64,000 nt of DNA from a bacterium (GTDB lineage: Bacteria; SAR324; XYD2-FULL-50-16). The translations under genes were made by a program, and so were the position numbers. The stretch covers positions 1 through 64,000 of the forward strand of contig JAHJTV010000082.1 in assembly GCA_018829445.1 (NCBI GenBank). The letters run 5' to 3'. The notes under the pieces are model-generated. The model saw nothing but the letters and a program-made list of their open reading frames with translations. It was not told where the DNA came from and ran no database searches. Positions 35,344-45,207 of the stretch are shown piece after piece; the first letter of the stretch is position 1; every line of letters starts with the position of its first letter.

Positions 35344-36405
35344 ATGACAAAATGGAACCCGTTTCAAAAACCTACTCTTACCAATCTTTCAAAAACCTGT
35401 GGTTGAGCTGCTAAAGTCAGCCCGGTCGGGTTGAGTGAACTGTTAGCGTCTTTACCAAAAAACCGCGATCCAAACCTTCTGGTTGGCTATGATACCAGTG
35501 ACGATGCCGGTGTATACAAAATTACCGAAGATATCGCCCTGGTTACCACTGCAGATTTTATTACACCCCCGGTGGATGATCCCTACATTTTTGGGCAAAT
35601 TGCTGCTGCCAATGCGATCAGTGATGTTTATGCCATGGGTGGAAAGCCACTGACCTGTCTGAATCTTGTCAGTTTTCCTCCGGATAAGCTTTCTTCAGAT
35701 GTTCTCCACAAGATTATCGAAGGGGCGTTGCACAAAATCACTGAAGCCGGGGCAGTACTTGCTGGTGGGCATTCTGTGGAAAATGATGAACCAAAGTTTG
35801 GATTAGCGGTAACCGGCATTGTGCATCCAAAAAAATACTGGTCTAATAGTAACGCAAAAGAGGAGGATCTGCTAATATTAACCAAGCCGATTGGTACCGG
35901 TGTACTCCTGAATGCCAATCTCAAGAATCTGGTTTCTCCAGGAGCAATAAAGATCTGCCTCGAAACAATGATGGAATTGAATAGAAAACCTGCGGAGATT
36001 ATGAAAGACTTCCAGATCAATTCCGTTACTGATGTTACCGGATTCGGGTTAGCCGGCCATGGATTTGAAATGGCTTCAGGCTCGGGCGTTACACTTGAGA
36101 TAGAATTGGACAAGGTTCCCCTTTTGGATGAAGCCCTGGCAATGTATCAGAAAGGTGTCACTACCGGCGTGAATGAACAGAATCGCAAATTGACTAAAGG
36201 CAAAGTCAGATTTGATCAGAGCTTTTCAAGTCAACTTGAGGAGATCGTTTTTGATCCCCAAACCAGTGGTGGATTGCTGGTATCCCTTCCAAAGGCACAG
36301 GCGGAAAATCTGCTGAGAGCTTTGAGGGCAGGAGGCGTCGACTCCGCCGTTATCATTGGCAAAACAACAAAACTCCAGGGAATGGCCCATGTGGTCTTTA
36401 AATAG
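35344..36405 (+). CDS. selD: selenide, water dikinase, itself a selenoprotein (UGA = Sec21)
   Basis: Makes selenophosphate from selenide and ATP for selenocysteine and selenouridine synthesis. The gene must be read from the ATG at 35344 (GAAGGA site upstream) through an in-frame TGA at 35404-35406. This gives 353 residues with the family active-site run CG-Sec-AAKVSP, where Sec21 replaces the usual Cys and Lys24 is the conserved lysine. Downstream the SelD landmarks follow: TTADFITPPVDDPYIFGQIAAANAISDVYAMGG (split here), LAGGHS and DVTGFGLAGH. A GGTC-loop hairpin at 35419-35432 serves as bacterial SECIS. Calling the TGA a stop would truncate the protein. The Nudix gene follows after 9 bases. 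SelA, SelB and tRNA-Sec must lie elsewhere. Confidence 0.92.
35404..35432 (+). promoter_or_regulatory. bacterial SECIS element with the Sec codon TGA
   Basis: The TGA codon (35404-35406) is followed after 12 bases by a hairpin, AGCCC-GGTC-GGGTT (35419-35432). The GGUC apical loop, about 18 bases from the UGA, matches the loop bound by SelB in the E. coli fdhF SECIS. It supports reading the TGA as selenocysteine. Confidence 0.82.
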
Positions 36406-36414
36406 TAAAGTTGA

Positions 36415-36912
36415 ATGAGAGAAGAGATATTTGATGTGGTTAACAATCAGGACCAGATTATTGGAGAGGCAAGGCGAAGTGAAGTGCATGGAAATCCCGG
36501 GTTGATTCATAGGGTATCCCATGTTTTGGTTTTTAATAGCAGAGGGGAATTGTATCTCCAGAAACGCTCGCTGACAAAAGATGTGCAACCCGGAAAATGG
36601 GATACATCAGTTGGTGGGCATCTGGACAAGGGAGAAAGTTATCTTGAAGCTGCCAAAAGAGAGATGAAGGAAGAGATTGGAATAGAAACGGATGATATTC
36701 AATTTCTCTATAAATATCTTCACTCCAATCAATATGAGAGTGAATATGTCTCCACCTTCCATTGCCTTTGGGATGGAGTGATAATGGTTAATGAAGATGA
36801 GATAGCCGAAGGAAAATTCTGGACCCTTGATGAGATTATGCAACAATCGGATCTTGGTTGTTTTTCTCCCAATTTTATGGACGAGTTGAGCCGGTATATC
36901 AAATACGCTTAA
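36415..36912 (+). CDS. Nudix hydrolase
   Basis: 165 residues with a complete Nudix box (Gly68 to Ile90): GHLDKGE, then the REMKEEIGI ending, with all catalytic glutamates present. The N-terminus, EEIFDVVNNQDQIIGEARRSEVHG, resembles YfcD and isopentenyl-diphosphate isomerase-like Nudix enzymes. It hydrolyses an unknown nucleoside diphosphate-linked substrate. It lies 9 bases after selD and 35 bases before a cupin gene, all in one direction. Confidence 0.83.
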   Translation: MREEIFDVVNNQDQIIGEARRSEVHGNPGLIHRVSHVLVFNSRGELYLQKRSLTKDVQPGKWDTSVGGHLDKGESYLEAAKREMKEEIGIETDDIQFLYKYLHSNQYESEYVSTFHCLWDGVIMVNEDEIAEGKFWTLDEIMQQSDLGCFSPNFMDELSRYIKYA

Positions 36913-36947
36913 AACAAAATGAATTGACGCTATGTAAGGAGTGGCAA

Positions 36948-37274
36948 ATGTTTACAAAGAAGAGTGAAGAGGGATATAAAACCCCCCTGGATGGCATCCA
37001 TTTTAAAACCCTTTCCTATGGAGAAAAAACACTGCTGGCAGAATTCAGGTTGGAGAAGGGAAAAATCCTGCCACAACATGAACACCCCCATGAACAGACT
37101 GGGTACCTGGTTTCCGGGAGAATTAATCTCATCATTGACGGGGAAAAACATGACGTATCTCCGGGTGACAGCTGGAGTATTGCCGGTGGAGTTTTTCACA
37201 GTGCAGAGATAATTGAGAACTCAGTGGCAATTGAAGTTTTTTCACCCGTTAGAGAGGATTACCTCCCTGAATAA
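36948..37274 (+). CDS. small cupin protein
   Basis: 108 residues. The start at 36948 is chosen because TAAGGAG precedes it; a longer frame upstream overlaps the Nudix gene and adds no cupin sequence. Cupin motif 1 is QHEHPHEQTGYLVSG with metal-binding histidines and Glu; motif 2 is around SPGDSWSIAGGVFHSAE. A single-domain beta-barrel of unknown function, perhaps metal-binding. Its stop codon abuts the stop of the opposing flippase-like gene. Confidence 0.75.
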   Translation: MFTKKSEEGYKTPLDGIHFKTLSYGEKTLLAEFRLEKGKILPQHEHPHEQTGYLVSGRINLIIDGEKHDVSPGDSWSIAGGVFHSAEIIENSVAIEVFSPVREDYLPE

Positions 37275-38279
37275 TCATGACTCAACTGCCTTGGCTTTCA
37301 ATCGGCTGATACCCACTCTCCAGGCGAAGAAGAATCCAACAATAGCCGTGGGTATTATGCTTAACCCATGGGCTACAAAAGCGAAAGATAATCCTACTGA
37401 TCTTGGAACTCCAAACAACTCCAATGATAACTGGCACAAATAGTGATATGTGCCAACATATCCGGGAGATGATGGGACCACAACACTGATTGTGGTTATG
37501 ACCAGCAAAACGACGGAGGAAACAATATTGATGTTATATATTTCAAACAGGTTGAAGGAAAGAAACACAAAAAGAAGTGTCAGCCAGTAGAAAAACCAGA
37601 TTGATAGGGAAAGCACAAAAACAATCAGATAGTCCCGTTTTCTTTCCATCCCGTTGATGCCATCAATAAAGGAGGTTATAATTCCGTCCACCTTTTGTGC
37701 GATTGATTTGGGAAGGAGCTTTAAACCAAAATTGAGCAGCCTGACGGTATTATCATTTTTCTGCTTTAACAAAACAAGGAAAACAAACAGACCAATGGTT
37801 AAAACAAACATGATATAACCACTTTTAGTCACCCAGTCAGGAAAAGGATAGATTATAAGGGCGACTACCATAATCACCAACAGGGAGAGGACATCGATCA
37901 ATCGTTCTATCACCAGTGTAGCTAAAGTGGAACTGGTCGATATCTTCTCCTTGTTGCCGACAACATTTGCCCGAAACACCTCACCCAAATGAGCCGGCAG
38001 AACAGTGTTGCCCACATATCCTATCATTGTTGCCGTAAAAAGGGTGGAAACAGGAACCCTCTTAATGGAATTTAGAAAGTACTGCCAGCGAATGCTTCGA
38101 ACCCAGTGTGCAATGAACTGAACAAAAATAGCAGGTATGAATAGCCACATATTGGCGTTTTGGAAGGATTCTTTCATTTTACCGAAATCGATCTTGCCAA
38201 ATGCCAGATACAAAAACAAACCGCTGATAGCGATTCCGATCATTAGTTTTAAAACTGTGTTATTTTTAAATTTTGCCAT
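37275..38279 (-). CDS. flippase-like membrane protein (UPF0104/LPG synthase TM family)
   Basis: A 334-residue protein with about eight hydrophobic helices. Characteristic stretches are HWVRSIRWQYFL, TMIGYVGNTVLPAHLGEVFRA (split), and VVPSSPGYVGTYHY, typical of the lysylphosphatidylglycerol synthase transmembrane (AglD-like) family. Proteins with only this domain are thought to act in lipid or glycolipid translocation. No synthase domain is attached. Substrate unknown. Confidence 0.8.
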   Translation of the reverse strand: MAKFKNNTVLKLMIGIAISGLFLYLAFGKIDFGKMKESFQNANMWLFIPAIFVQFIAHWVRSIRWQYFLNSIKRVPVSTLFTATMIGYVGNTVLPAHLGEVFRANVVGNKEKISTSSTLATLVIERLIDVLSLLVIMVVALIIYPFPDWVTKSGYIMFVLTIGLFVFLVLLKQKNDNTVRLLNFGLKLLPKSIAQKVDGIITSFIDGINGMERKRDYLIVFVLSLSIWFFYWLTLLFVFLSFNLFEIYNINIVSSVVLLVITTISVVVPSSPGYVGTYHYLCQLSLELFGVPRSVGLSFAFVAHGLSIIPTAIVGFFFAWRVGISRLKAKAVES

Positions 38280-38530
38280 CTTACCTCAAGGGTCTTATCA
38301 TCGTGGTTGGCAATAACAAGGTTATCCAATGAGCAACGCTGAACCGTTCTACCGGGAAATATAAAAGAGTACTTTTTTTTGTGCCCATTTTCGAACAAAC
38401 AGAAATATTGCCATTGTTGCTTCTGAACGTCAATTGCAAATCATGATCAGTTAAGGTTTGAATTAAGAAAAAATTCGATTTTATTAAATCTTTCCAAGTG
38501 ACCAACAGAACCAGGGTACAAGTTGGGGAA

Positions 38531-39286
38531 TTAAAACAGATCCGGTTTCCAGTAGTGTTTATCCAGAAATTGTGACGGGTGGATATTCTTTTGTGATGCT
38601 AACAGACTATCAGCGATCTTTGGGTTATGGTTTTCCAGCTCTTGCAACAGGTTCCTGATGAATTGACGAGTGTTATCTTGCCTCTTGTCACAAAATTCGC
38701 TTTTGATAATGGGAGCCTTAAGCTCTTGGATGCGTTCAGAAATGGCTTTTTTGGCGACGTAACACAGGGGTCTGATAATAGTATTATACCCGTCTTTTGT
38801 CCTGAATTTAGGCGGCATACCGGAGAGCCGACCTGAAAACAGCATGTTCATCAAAAGAGTTTCGTTTAAATCATCGCGGTTATGACCCAAGGCGATTTTG
38901 TTGAAGCCATTATTCTTTGCGTAAGAATAAAGTATTCCTCTTCTTAATCGCGAACAGATTGCACAAGGAGAGTCTTTTTTAAAATCCTTATCTCTAATGA
39001 GAGAAAAAGTGTCGAACTTAACAATCTTAAGGCCAATAGATTGATTTTCCAACCACAACTGAAAAGGTTTTATGGAAAATTCAGGAAAATTCTGATCTAC
39101 AAAAACAGCTGTAAGTTCAAATCTAAATCTGGCCTTATGCTTAATGTCCATCAGCGTTTTCAGTAAAACGGTGGAGTCTGCGCCACCGGAAACTGCAACC
39201 AGGATATTGTCATCCTCATTGATCATCTGATAGTTCGATAAAGCATTAACCACTTTACGGCGGATTTTATAAGCTACAAGGGACAT
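38531..39286 (-). CDS. ttcA: tRNA 2-thiocytidine biosynthesis protein, TtcA-like
   Basis: 251 residues. The PP-loop SGGADS lies at 33-38 and binds ATP. The central CxxC, Cys108 and Cys111, occurs in SPCAICSRLRRGILY, and ALGHNRDD follows; these are TtcA landmarks, with a further Cys in SEFCDKRQDNTRQF. TtcA uses an Fe-S cluster to thiolate C32 of certain tRNAs. Slightly shorter than E. coli TtcA. It stands alone, 251 bases upstream of the flippase-like gene; that gap holds no gene I trust. Confidence 0.78.
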   Translation of the reverse strand: MSLVAYKIRRKVVNALSNYQMINEDDNILVAVSGGADSTVLLKTLMDIKHKARFRFELTAVFVDQNFPEFSIKPFQLWLENQSIGLKIVKFDTFSLIRDKDFKKDSPCAICSRLRRGILYSYAKNNGFNKIALGHNRDDLNETLLMNMLFSGRLSGMPPKFRTKDGYNTIIRPLCYVAKKAISERIQELKAPIIKSEFCDKRQDNTRQFIRNLLQELENHNPKIADSLLASQKNIHPSQFLDKHYWKPDLF

Positions 39287-40062
39287 GAATTCTCTATTGT
39301 CAATATATCCGATAAATCATATTGATTTTGACAGTAACAATAAATAAAATTGAATCTTATTGGTCAAACAGGTGATATGGATTAAGAAAAACGATGTAAA
39401 AGGATCATTTTGCTTGATCAATAGAATTGAAGATTATTTAAATGTTACTAATCGTTACGATAAAACGTTTCTTTTGTTTTCTGGAAATTGAAAACACTCC
39501 AGAATTAAGGAATGATGGGGATTCGGTTTAACCCCACCCTTTGATTAACGGTTTGTTGTATCAAGAGAGTTGAATACTTTCTTGATATCATTCAAAAAGC
39601 TTTTGTTGACCAACATTGACACAGCCTAACCTTCCATGTTAGGTTTTGAATAAATTTTTTTAGGAGAATGATCACAGTCCAGCTTTAAAAAATGAAAGGT
39701 TGTGAAAGGTGTTGGCTTAAAATAAAATTCGAATAGCATAGTCATCCTATCTACTTCAGGAATTTAGATAAATCAATTCCCATATTTCACCAATATACCT
39801 ATCTAACTGGTACAAAACCACTTCAGCGGAAGAAACAGACTCCTGAATAACTCACTGGTTGAAAGGAATAGGATTCAACTCAGAATCTCTTGCAAGAAGT
39901 GACTTCCGAGTTGAATTTTAATGGTTGTTGCGGATAGATTGCTTTGTGTCGCCATTTAAGTTAACAGGTTGAAATTGATAAGGTCGATGCTTCGGATTCC
40001 CGTACCTTGCAATTAACCTGAATGCTGAACGAGATTATCCGCTTTTACATAATGGAGTAATA
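39287..40062. other. 0.78-kb non-coding stretch
   Basis: No coding frame of quality. At 39625-39643 CCTAAC and GTTAGG form a short hairpin followed by TTTTGAA and a later T-run, a weak terminator candidate. The stretch leads into the antiporter gene on the plus strand, whose ribosome binding site (TGGAG) lies at the right end. I saw no known riboswitch. Confidence 0.4.
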
Positions 40063-41601
40063 ATGAATAAAAGGAAATTGTTCGCGGTTTTATTACTGAT
40101 CATCATAGGGGTGTGGGCGCCCTTATTATTGATAGCTTCGGGTTATGGCCAATCAGCGGAACTTTCTTTTCCGCATCCTCTGGAATTTTATAATGATAGT
40201 CACCTGGAAAATGTTTCAGATATTCTGCTACATCGCATAAAATCAGATCCTTTAAACCTAATTGTTACGATCTGTTTTTTTGCAGCCATAATCCACACTT
40301 TTTGTGTTGGCTGGTTTCAGAGAAAAGCCGAAGAGTGGGAAGAAGAACACGCAGAGCTTCAGAGAAAAAACAGGGCAAAACCGGTTAACTACAACGGGGA
40401 TGTTGTTGAAAGTGTCAGTTTCAGGGCTGAGATGTTTCATTATCTTGGTGAGGTAGAAGTGGTGTTTGGTTTATGGGTGATACCGGTGTTCTGGGCAATT
40501 GCTTTTAAATACGGGTGGAACAGCGCCGAAGTTTATATCAGCGGAGTCAATTTTACAGAACCGATGTTTGTAGTTGTTGTAATGACCTTGGCTTCTACCA
40601 GGCCGATTAGTCGGCTTTCAGAAAATTCCTTGGCACTGGTCGCAAAACTGGGGAAAGGCTCTACAGCGATGTGGTGGTTTTCTGTTTTAACTATTGGCCC
40701 CATACTGGGTTCGTTTATAACAGAACCTGGAGCCATGACAATTTCAGCTATGCTTTTGGCAAAACAGTTCTATAACAAAGCACCAAGCGCTAAGTTTTCC
40801 TATGCCACCATCGGACTTCTTTTTGTCAACATTTCAGTGGGAGGAACATTATCCCATTTTGCCGCTCCTCCGGTTTTAATGGTCGCAAGCAAGTGGAATT
40901 GGGACCTAACTTTTATGGTAACCAATTACGGTTGGAAAGCGGTTCTGGGGATTTTGATAGCCAATACCCTGTATTTCCTTTATTTTCGATCAGAATTTAA
41001 ATCTCTTGAAAAGGTATCTACAAAAGATCAACAAAAAGAGGCGATTGACTGGGAACTGAGAGAAGAGGAGGTTCCCCTTAAAATCACTATAATACACGTT
41101 GCTCTTTTAGTATGGACGGTGTTAACCAGTCATTATCCCGCCCTGTTTATTTCCGGGTTTTTTGTATTTATCGGTTTCAGAAAAGCAACAGCCCACCATC
41201 AGAATGATACCAATTTAAAACCTTCGATGCTCGTCGGATTTTTTCTGGCAGGTTTGGTGATACACGGGGGATTGCAAGGCTGGTGGATTGCTCCGATATT
41301 GGGAAGCCTGAGTGAAGTTCCTCTGATGCTGGGAGCAACATTCTTGACTGCGTTTAATGATAATGCGGCAATCACTTATCTAAGCACACTTGTTCCCAAT
41401 CTTTCGGATTCAATGAAGTATGCGGTTGTTGCGGGAGCGGTTACGGGAGGTGGATTAACGGTAATAGCAAATGCACCAAATCCTGCGGGTATTTCTATCC
41501 TTCGAGACTTTTTTCCTCATGGTGTATCTCCCCTGAAATTAGCCCTGGGAGCTTTGATCCCCACCATTATTATGGGACTGTGTTTCATGTTACTTCCATA
41601 G
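40063..41601 (+). CDS. putative Na+/H+ antiporter family protein
   Basis: A 512-residue inner-membrane protein with an N-terminal signal-like helix and about 11 further hydrophobic helices. The stretch ITEPGAMTISAMLLAKQFY, then GGTLSHFAAPPVLMVASKW, and later TAFNDNAAITYLSTLVPN and TGGGLTVIANAPNPAG match the putative Na+/H+ antiporter family (Na_H_antiport_3) and recall the ion transporter superfamily. The ion is not assignable from sequence. Preceded by GGAG and followed by a good hairpin terminator, so probably a single-gene transcript. Confidence 0.78.
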   Translation: MNKRKLFAVLLLIIIGVWAPLLLIASGYGQSAELSFPHPLEFYNDSHLENVSDILLHRIKSDPLNLIVTICFFAAIIHTFCVGWFQRKAEEWEEEHAELQRKNRAKPVNYNGDVVESVSFRAEMFHYLGEVEVVFGLWVIPVFWAIAFKYGWNSAEVYISGVNFTEPMFVVVVMTLASTRPISRLSENSLALVAKLGKGSTAMWWFSVLTIGPILGSFITEPGAMTISAMLLAKQFYNKAPSAKFSYATIGLLFVNISVGGTLSHFAAPPVLMVASKWNWDLTFMVTNYGWKAVLGILIANTLYFLYFRSEFKSLEKVSTKDQQKEAIDWELREEEVPLKITIIHVALLVWTVLTSHYPALFISGFFVFIGFRKATAHHQNDTNLKPSMLVGFFLAGLVIHGGLQGWWIAPILGSLSEVPLMLGATFLTAFNDNAAITYLSTLVPNLSDSMKYAVVAGAVTGGGLTVIANAPNPAGISILRDFFPHGVSPLKLALGALIPTIIMGLCFMLLP

Positions 41602-41607
41602 ATATTT

Positions 41608-41639
41608 ACTCACTTGTATCGCATACAGGTGAGTCTTTT
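41608..41639 (+). terminator. rho-independent terminator of the antiporter gene
   Basis: ACTCACTTGTAT and ATACAGGTGAGT form a 12-bp stem (one G-U pair) with a 3-base loop, followed by CTTTT. It begins 7 bases after the antiporter stop. Confidence 0.78.
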
Positions 41640-42061
41640 CCTACCAGGCCTTCTTTAACGAAGTATATTTTGGATCATCGAAATTCTATTACTGTTTTTT
41701 CTTTCAGCACCTAATTCGCATGGAACAGCTTGAAACTGTTTTAAGATGGAATATCACATTCCGGTGTAAAAAGGAGGATATGCTAAGCTCATGAATTCTT
41801 GAAACTAGTTAAGAAATTTTTATAAATGGCCCGGTTGATACGTTAAAGTCGAAATTAAAACACGGATAATATTTTGAATCAATTAAGCTAAAAACAAAAA
41901 ATAGTTTGAAAAGCGTTTTTGATTGCCTTATACTTGAAATTGGGATCATTTGAAGTAGATTAGTCGGAAGCTACTCTAATTCAAAGATAACACGTTATTG
42001 TCAATTATGGTTCGCAGCAAATAGTACACGATGTTTTAAAATTATCCAGATGGAGCAAAAA

Positions 42062-43819
42062 ATGAAAAGCTCAAAAATGAAGAGTTTGCAGGTTAAATTT
42101 AATCTAACATTTATCGTTATCACGGTTTTGATTTCATTAATTTTTAACCTGTTAATCTACTTCATGGTTAGTAGCCAAAAAGTTGAGGATTTAAAAGGGC
42201 TGGCGAGTTTCACCACGGAAAGACTTTCTAAGAATTTCGTTGCTCCAATGTGGGACATGGAAATTGAAAAATTAAAAGATATTATTAGATTCGAGATGGG
42301 TGAGAAACAGATTTTTGCCATTCTCATTAAGGATGCCGAGAATAAAAACACAGTAGCGGGAGCACAACGAGACGTTGACTGGAAGATTGTTGATGTCAAA
42401 GATACCTTTGATCCTAAACTCATCATGATGTCCAAAGAGATTGTCAAAGAGGGTGAAAAACTGGGAACGGTTGTTGTTTATTTCTCCAGTCGCTTCATGG
42501 ATAGTGAATTGCGCCAGAGTTTGATCTCGACAACGGGAGCGTTTGCTGCCTTGGCTATGATCTTAATATTGTCTTTATATTTTATCCTAAAAAATGTCGT
42601 TATCAAACCGGTAAATGCTGTTGTTGGCTTAACGGAGAAATTGAATGACGGGGATCTTTCAGCCAGGCTTGAAATGGGGGAAGATGAAATCGGAAAAATG
42701 ATTGGTTCCATTAACGGTTTTACGGCGAACCTCCAAAATGCAGTCAAACAGATCAACCTTTCCATGAAAGCGGTTGCATCCGGAAACCTCACCGATCAAA
42801 TCACGGTTGAACTAAAAGGCGATCTGAATGAACTAAAAACCAGTATTAACGATTCCATCCAGATGTTGGGACATACAATTTCAGAAGTAGTGAATTCAAG
42901 TGAAAAGGTCAAAACAGGATCAAGCGAAATCTCGACCTCTGCCAATACATTGGCAAATGGAACTACCCAGCAGGCAGCAGCTATTGAGGAGATGTCATCC
43001 TCCATCAATGAGTTTTCAGCGCAAACAAAGGCAAATAATGAAAATGCTTCTCAGGCCCAACAATTGTCCAATAAAACGCTTGAAATTGTGCAACGGGGTA
43101 ATCTGCAAATGGAAAGTATGTTGAAATCCATTAACGAAATTAATAGTACCAGTTCCGAGGTAGCAAAAGTTATCAAAGTTATTGACGAGATAGCATTTCA
43201 AACCAACTTGCTGGCTTTAAATGCTGCTGTTGAAGCGGCGCGAGCGGGTCAGTACGGGAAAGGATTTGCAGTCGTGGCTGAAGAAGTAAGGAATCTGGCA
43301 GGAAGAAGTGGAGAGGCGGCAAAAAGTACCACAGAATTGATTGAAGCATCAATTAAAGAGGTGGAGAAGGGAGTTAAAAATGCAGATTTAACAGCCGCAG
43401 TATTGAATGAGATTTCCGAGAGTATTGATAAAACCAATGATTTAGTGGGTGAGATATCATCAGCCTCGAAAGAACAGGCGACAGGGATAGATGAAATCAA
43501 TCGGGGGTTGTCTCAGATTAATGAGATTGTCCAGCAGAACTCCTCCATTTCGGAGGAAACAGCTTCCTCCTCCGAAGAACTTTCAAATCAGGCGACTCAG
43601 CTACAGAAATTAATGAGTCGTTTCAAATTGGCATTTGATGCCAGAGCAGTGGCAATGAAAAGAGAAGCCTTTAGTGCGGATGTTGAACCAACATTTCGTC
43701 GCGCCTCCACGCAACCTAAAAAAGCTTCTCCCGCTTTAAAATACGAACCAGTACAAAAATCGGTTGAATCAAAGCGAAATATTCTGGTTTTGGATGATGA
43801 CGATTTTGGTAAATACTAG
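42062..43819 (+). CDS. methyl-accepting chemotaxis protein
   Basis: 585 residues if started at the ATG at 42062 (GGAG 6 bases upstream); an ATG at 42050 has no site. Helices at about 15-36 and 157-178 enclose a 120-residue periplasmic sensor. HAMP-type regions follow, then the long signalling hairpin with its conserved tip, IDEIAFQTNLLALNAAVEAA and GFAVVAEEVRNLAGRS. The C-terminal tail ends in DFGKY, which fits the x-[FWYH]-x-x-[FWYH] pentapeptide that tethers CheR/CheB. No che genes are nearby. Ligand unknown. No clear terminator follows. Confidence 0.9.
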   Translation: MKSSKMKSLQVKFNLTFIVITVLISLIFNLLIYFMVSSQKVEDLKGLASFTTERLSKNFVAPMWDMEIEKLKDIIRFEMGEKQIFAILIKDAENKNTVAGAQRDVDWKIVDVKDTFDPKLIMMSKEIVKEGEKLGTVVVYFSSRFMDSELRQSLISTTGAFAALAMILILSLYFILKNVVIKPVNAVVGLTEKLNDGDLSARLEMGEDEIGKMIGSINGFTANLQNAVKQINLSMKAVASGNLTDQITVELKGDLNELKTSINDSIQMLGHTISEVVNSSEKVKTGSSEISTSANTLANGTTQQAAAIEEMSSSINEFSAQTKANNENASQAQQLSNKTLEIVQRGNLQMESMLKSINEINSTSSEVAKVIKVIDEIAFQTNLLALNAAVEAARAGQYGKGFAVVAEEVRNLAGRSGEAAKSTTELIEASIKEVEKGVKNADLTAAVLNEISESIDKTNDLVGEISSASKEQATGIDEINRGLSQINEIVQQNSSISEETASSSEELSNQATQLQKLMSRFKLAFDARAVAMKREAFSADVEPTFRRASTQPKKASPALKYEPVQKSVESKRNILVLDDDDFGKY

Positions 43820-43901
43820 TAGCTGTCTTTGAAGAATATAAGACTAGATGCTATAGAAATTACTGGGATGAAACATTTTCTGAAGAGTTGATTGCACAAT
43901 T

Positions 43902-44114
43902 ATGAAGGCAAAAAAACTACTGAAAGAGTTAATCAAAGCCCTGGATCATTGTTGTTTGAACCATAACGAGATTTTGGAAGACTACAGGGCTTATCTTGAG
44001 GACTGCAAAACAAGAGCTAGCGGTTGGGACGGTTACGATAGGAGAGACTATTTTTTAAAAAGAAAAACAAACTTATATCCACACTGGAATGGCGTTGAAC
44101 GTCGGTACCGATGA
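43902..44114 (+). CDS. small hypothetical protein
   Basis: 70 residues, charged, soluble, helical at the N-terminus (KAKKLLKELIKALDHCC), with a tyrosine/arginine-rich tail (WDGYDRRDYFLKRK and GVERRYR). It has Cys17, Cys18 and Cys34. It follows the chemotaxis receptor by 82 bases in the same direction and may share its transcript. I recognise no family; the upstream site is weak. Confidence 0.45.
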   Translation: MKAKKLLKELIKALDHCCLNHNEILEDYRAYLEDCKTRASGWDGYDRRDYFLKRKTNLYPHWNGVERRYR

Positions 44115-44214
44115 GTACGCCATTGATCATTTGAAGACAGAAATTTGGATAGGGGGATAAAGCAACCTCCTTTCTATCTATTCCCTCTGGAGCTGTTCAA
44201 GCTGCAGTTAATTC

Positions 44215-44499
44215 CTATTGAACAGTGGTTTCAATCGGGTTTCTCACTCTGGAGGGTGTTGAATGTGCGATGGTTTTTATTAATTTCGGAGTGATACGGT
44301 AGCCCTTTTTCTTCATATCTAACAGTATTCGATTCACAGCTGCTTCATGACTTCCATTCACACAGTATAATCTGGAGGAGTTGTTACATTTTTCCGAGTG
44401 TTCCAGATAAATACTGGGAGCCTGTTCCTGTGCCATCATTACGCCGTTAAAAAACAGGTTAATAATCGCTGTTAATAATACTAGTTTAAAAAGCTTCAT
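44215..44499 (-). CDS. small secreted or periplasmic hypothetical protein
   Basis: About 94 residues from the second in-frame ATG, chosen because AGGGAG lies 6 bases before it. Residues 1-22 are a clear signal peptide (MKLFKLVLLTAIINLFF) with a likely cleavage near MMAQ. The mature part is about 70 residues with two cysteines (KCNNSSRLYC) that could form a disulfide. No family recognised. Confidence 0.55.
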   Translation of the reverse strand: MKLFKLVLLTAIINLFFNGVMMAQEQAPSIYLEHSEKCNNSSRLYCVNGSHEAAVNRILLDMKKKGYRITPKLIKTIAHSTPSRVRNPIETTVQ

Positions 44500-44505
44500 T
44501 ATCAT

Positions 44506-45207
44506 CTCCCTATTTCTTCATATTGGTTTTAAATTCTCTTAAATCTCAATTTTCCTTTGTCTTATCATACTTCACATCCCAAAAAACTGATTTAATGAAT
44601 GAGGATTTCCCTTCATAACAACACATAATTCAGTATCTAAAATGGATAGTGATTAACAAAATGCAAAAAGTACACTACTTTTTGATTATCGGGAAAAAAA
44701 ATAGCATAAACTGATCTGAATTACATTGCACTATTGTAATCGTATGAAAATATAGATTAAATGCATGAATAGTGAAAACCAATCATTTACCTCATGATAC
44801 CAGACTTCCCTTGAACCTCTGCTTTTGTGCTCCGCAGTGAGTCCAGCGATCAACACTTTATAAGAAAATAAAAATCCATTCACAACATCAATAGTATCGA
44901 TTCACGACAGCTGAAATCTCGGAATGTTTTTTTTCTTATTGCAGCAAGATATTGAAAATAAAGACTAAAAATGTAAAGCTGCCTGTTTTATCCTTCACAT
45001 TCACGACATCTCCCGATGAATTTAGCGACTTTTTCTTTGTTGCTAAAAATCTCTATGTTATTTTTTTTATCAAGTTGCAGTAAGTTTGGTATTAAAAATA
45101 CTATTTCAAGGCCACGCCCAATGGCTTTTGTTTTATCGGTTCAAAAAAAGATATCTCCGAAAAAATATTAATATTCATTTCAAAGAAATTCATGGGAAGA
45201 GGGAATC
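44506..45207. other. 0.7-kb non-coding, A/T-rich stretch
   Basis: No supported gene, hairpin terminator or known RNA. It precedes the repeat-containing protein gene, whose strong site (AAGAGGGAA) is at the right end. Confidence 0.4.

Noticed and set aside
35628..36113. 161-codon open frame antisense to selD
   Set aside because: The complementary strand codes for conserved SelD motifs.
38281..38505. 74-codon minus-strand frame between ttcA and the flippase-like gene
   Set aside because: No ribosome binding site or family likeness; it may be the leader of the flippase-like gene.
39625..39643. Hairpin CCTAAC/GTTAGG followed by T residues as a terminator
   Set aside because: Only a 6-bp stem, with no gene ending just upstream on that strand; kept only as a note in the region entry.
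43765..43819. End of the chemotaxis receptor (NILVLDDDDFGKY) looks like the start of a receiver domain cut by a frameshift
   Set aside because: No receiver sequence follows in any frame, and DFGKY fits a normal receptor tether.
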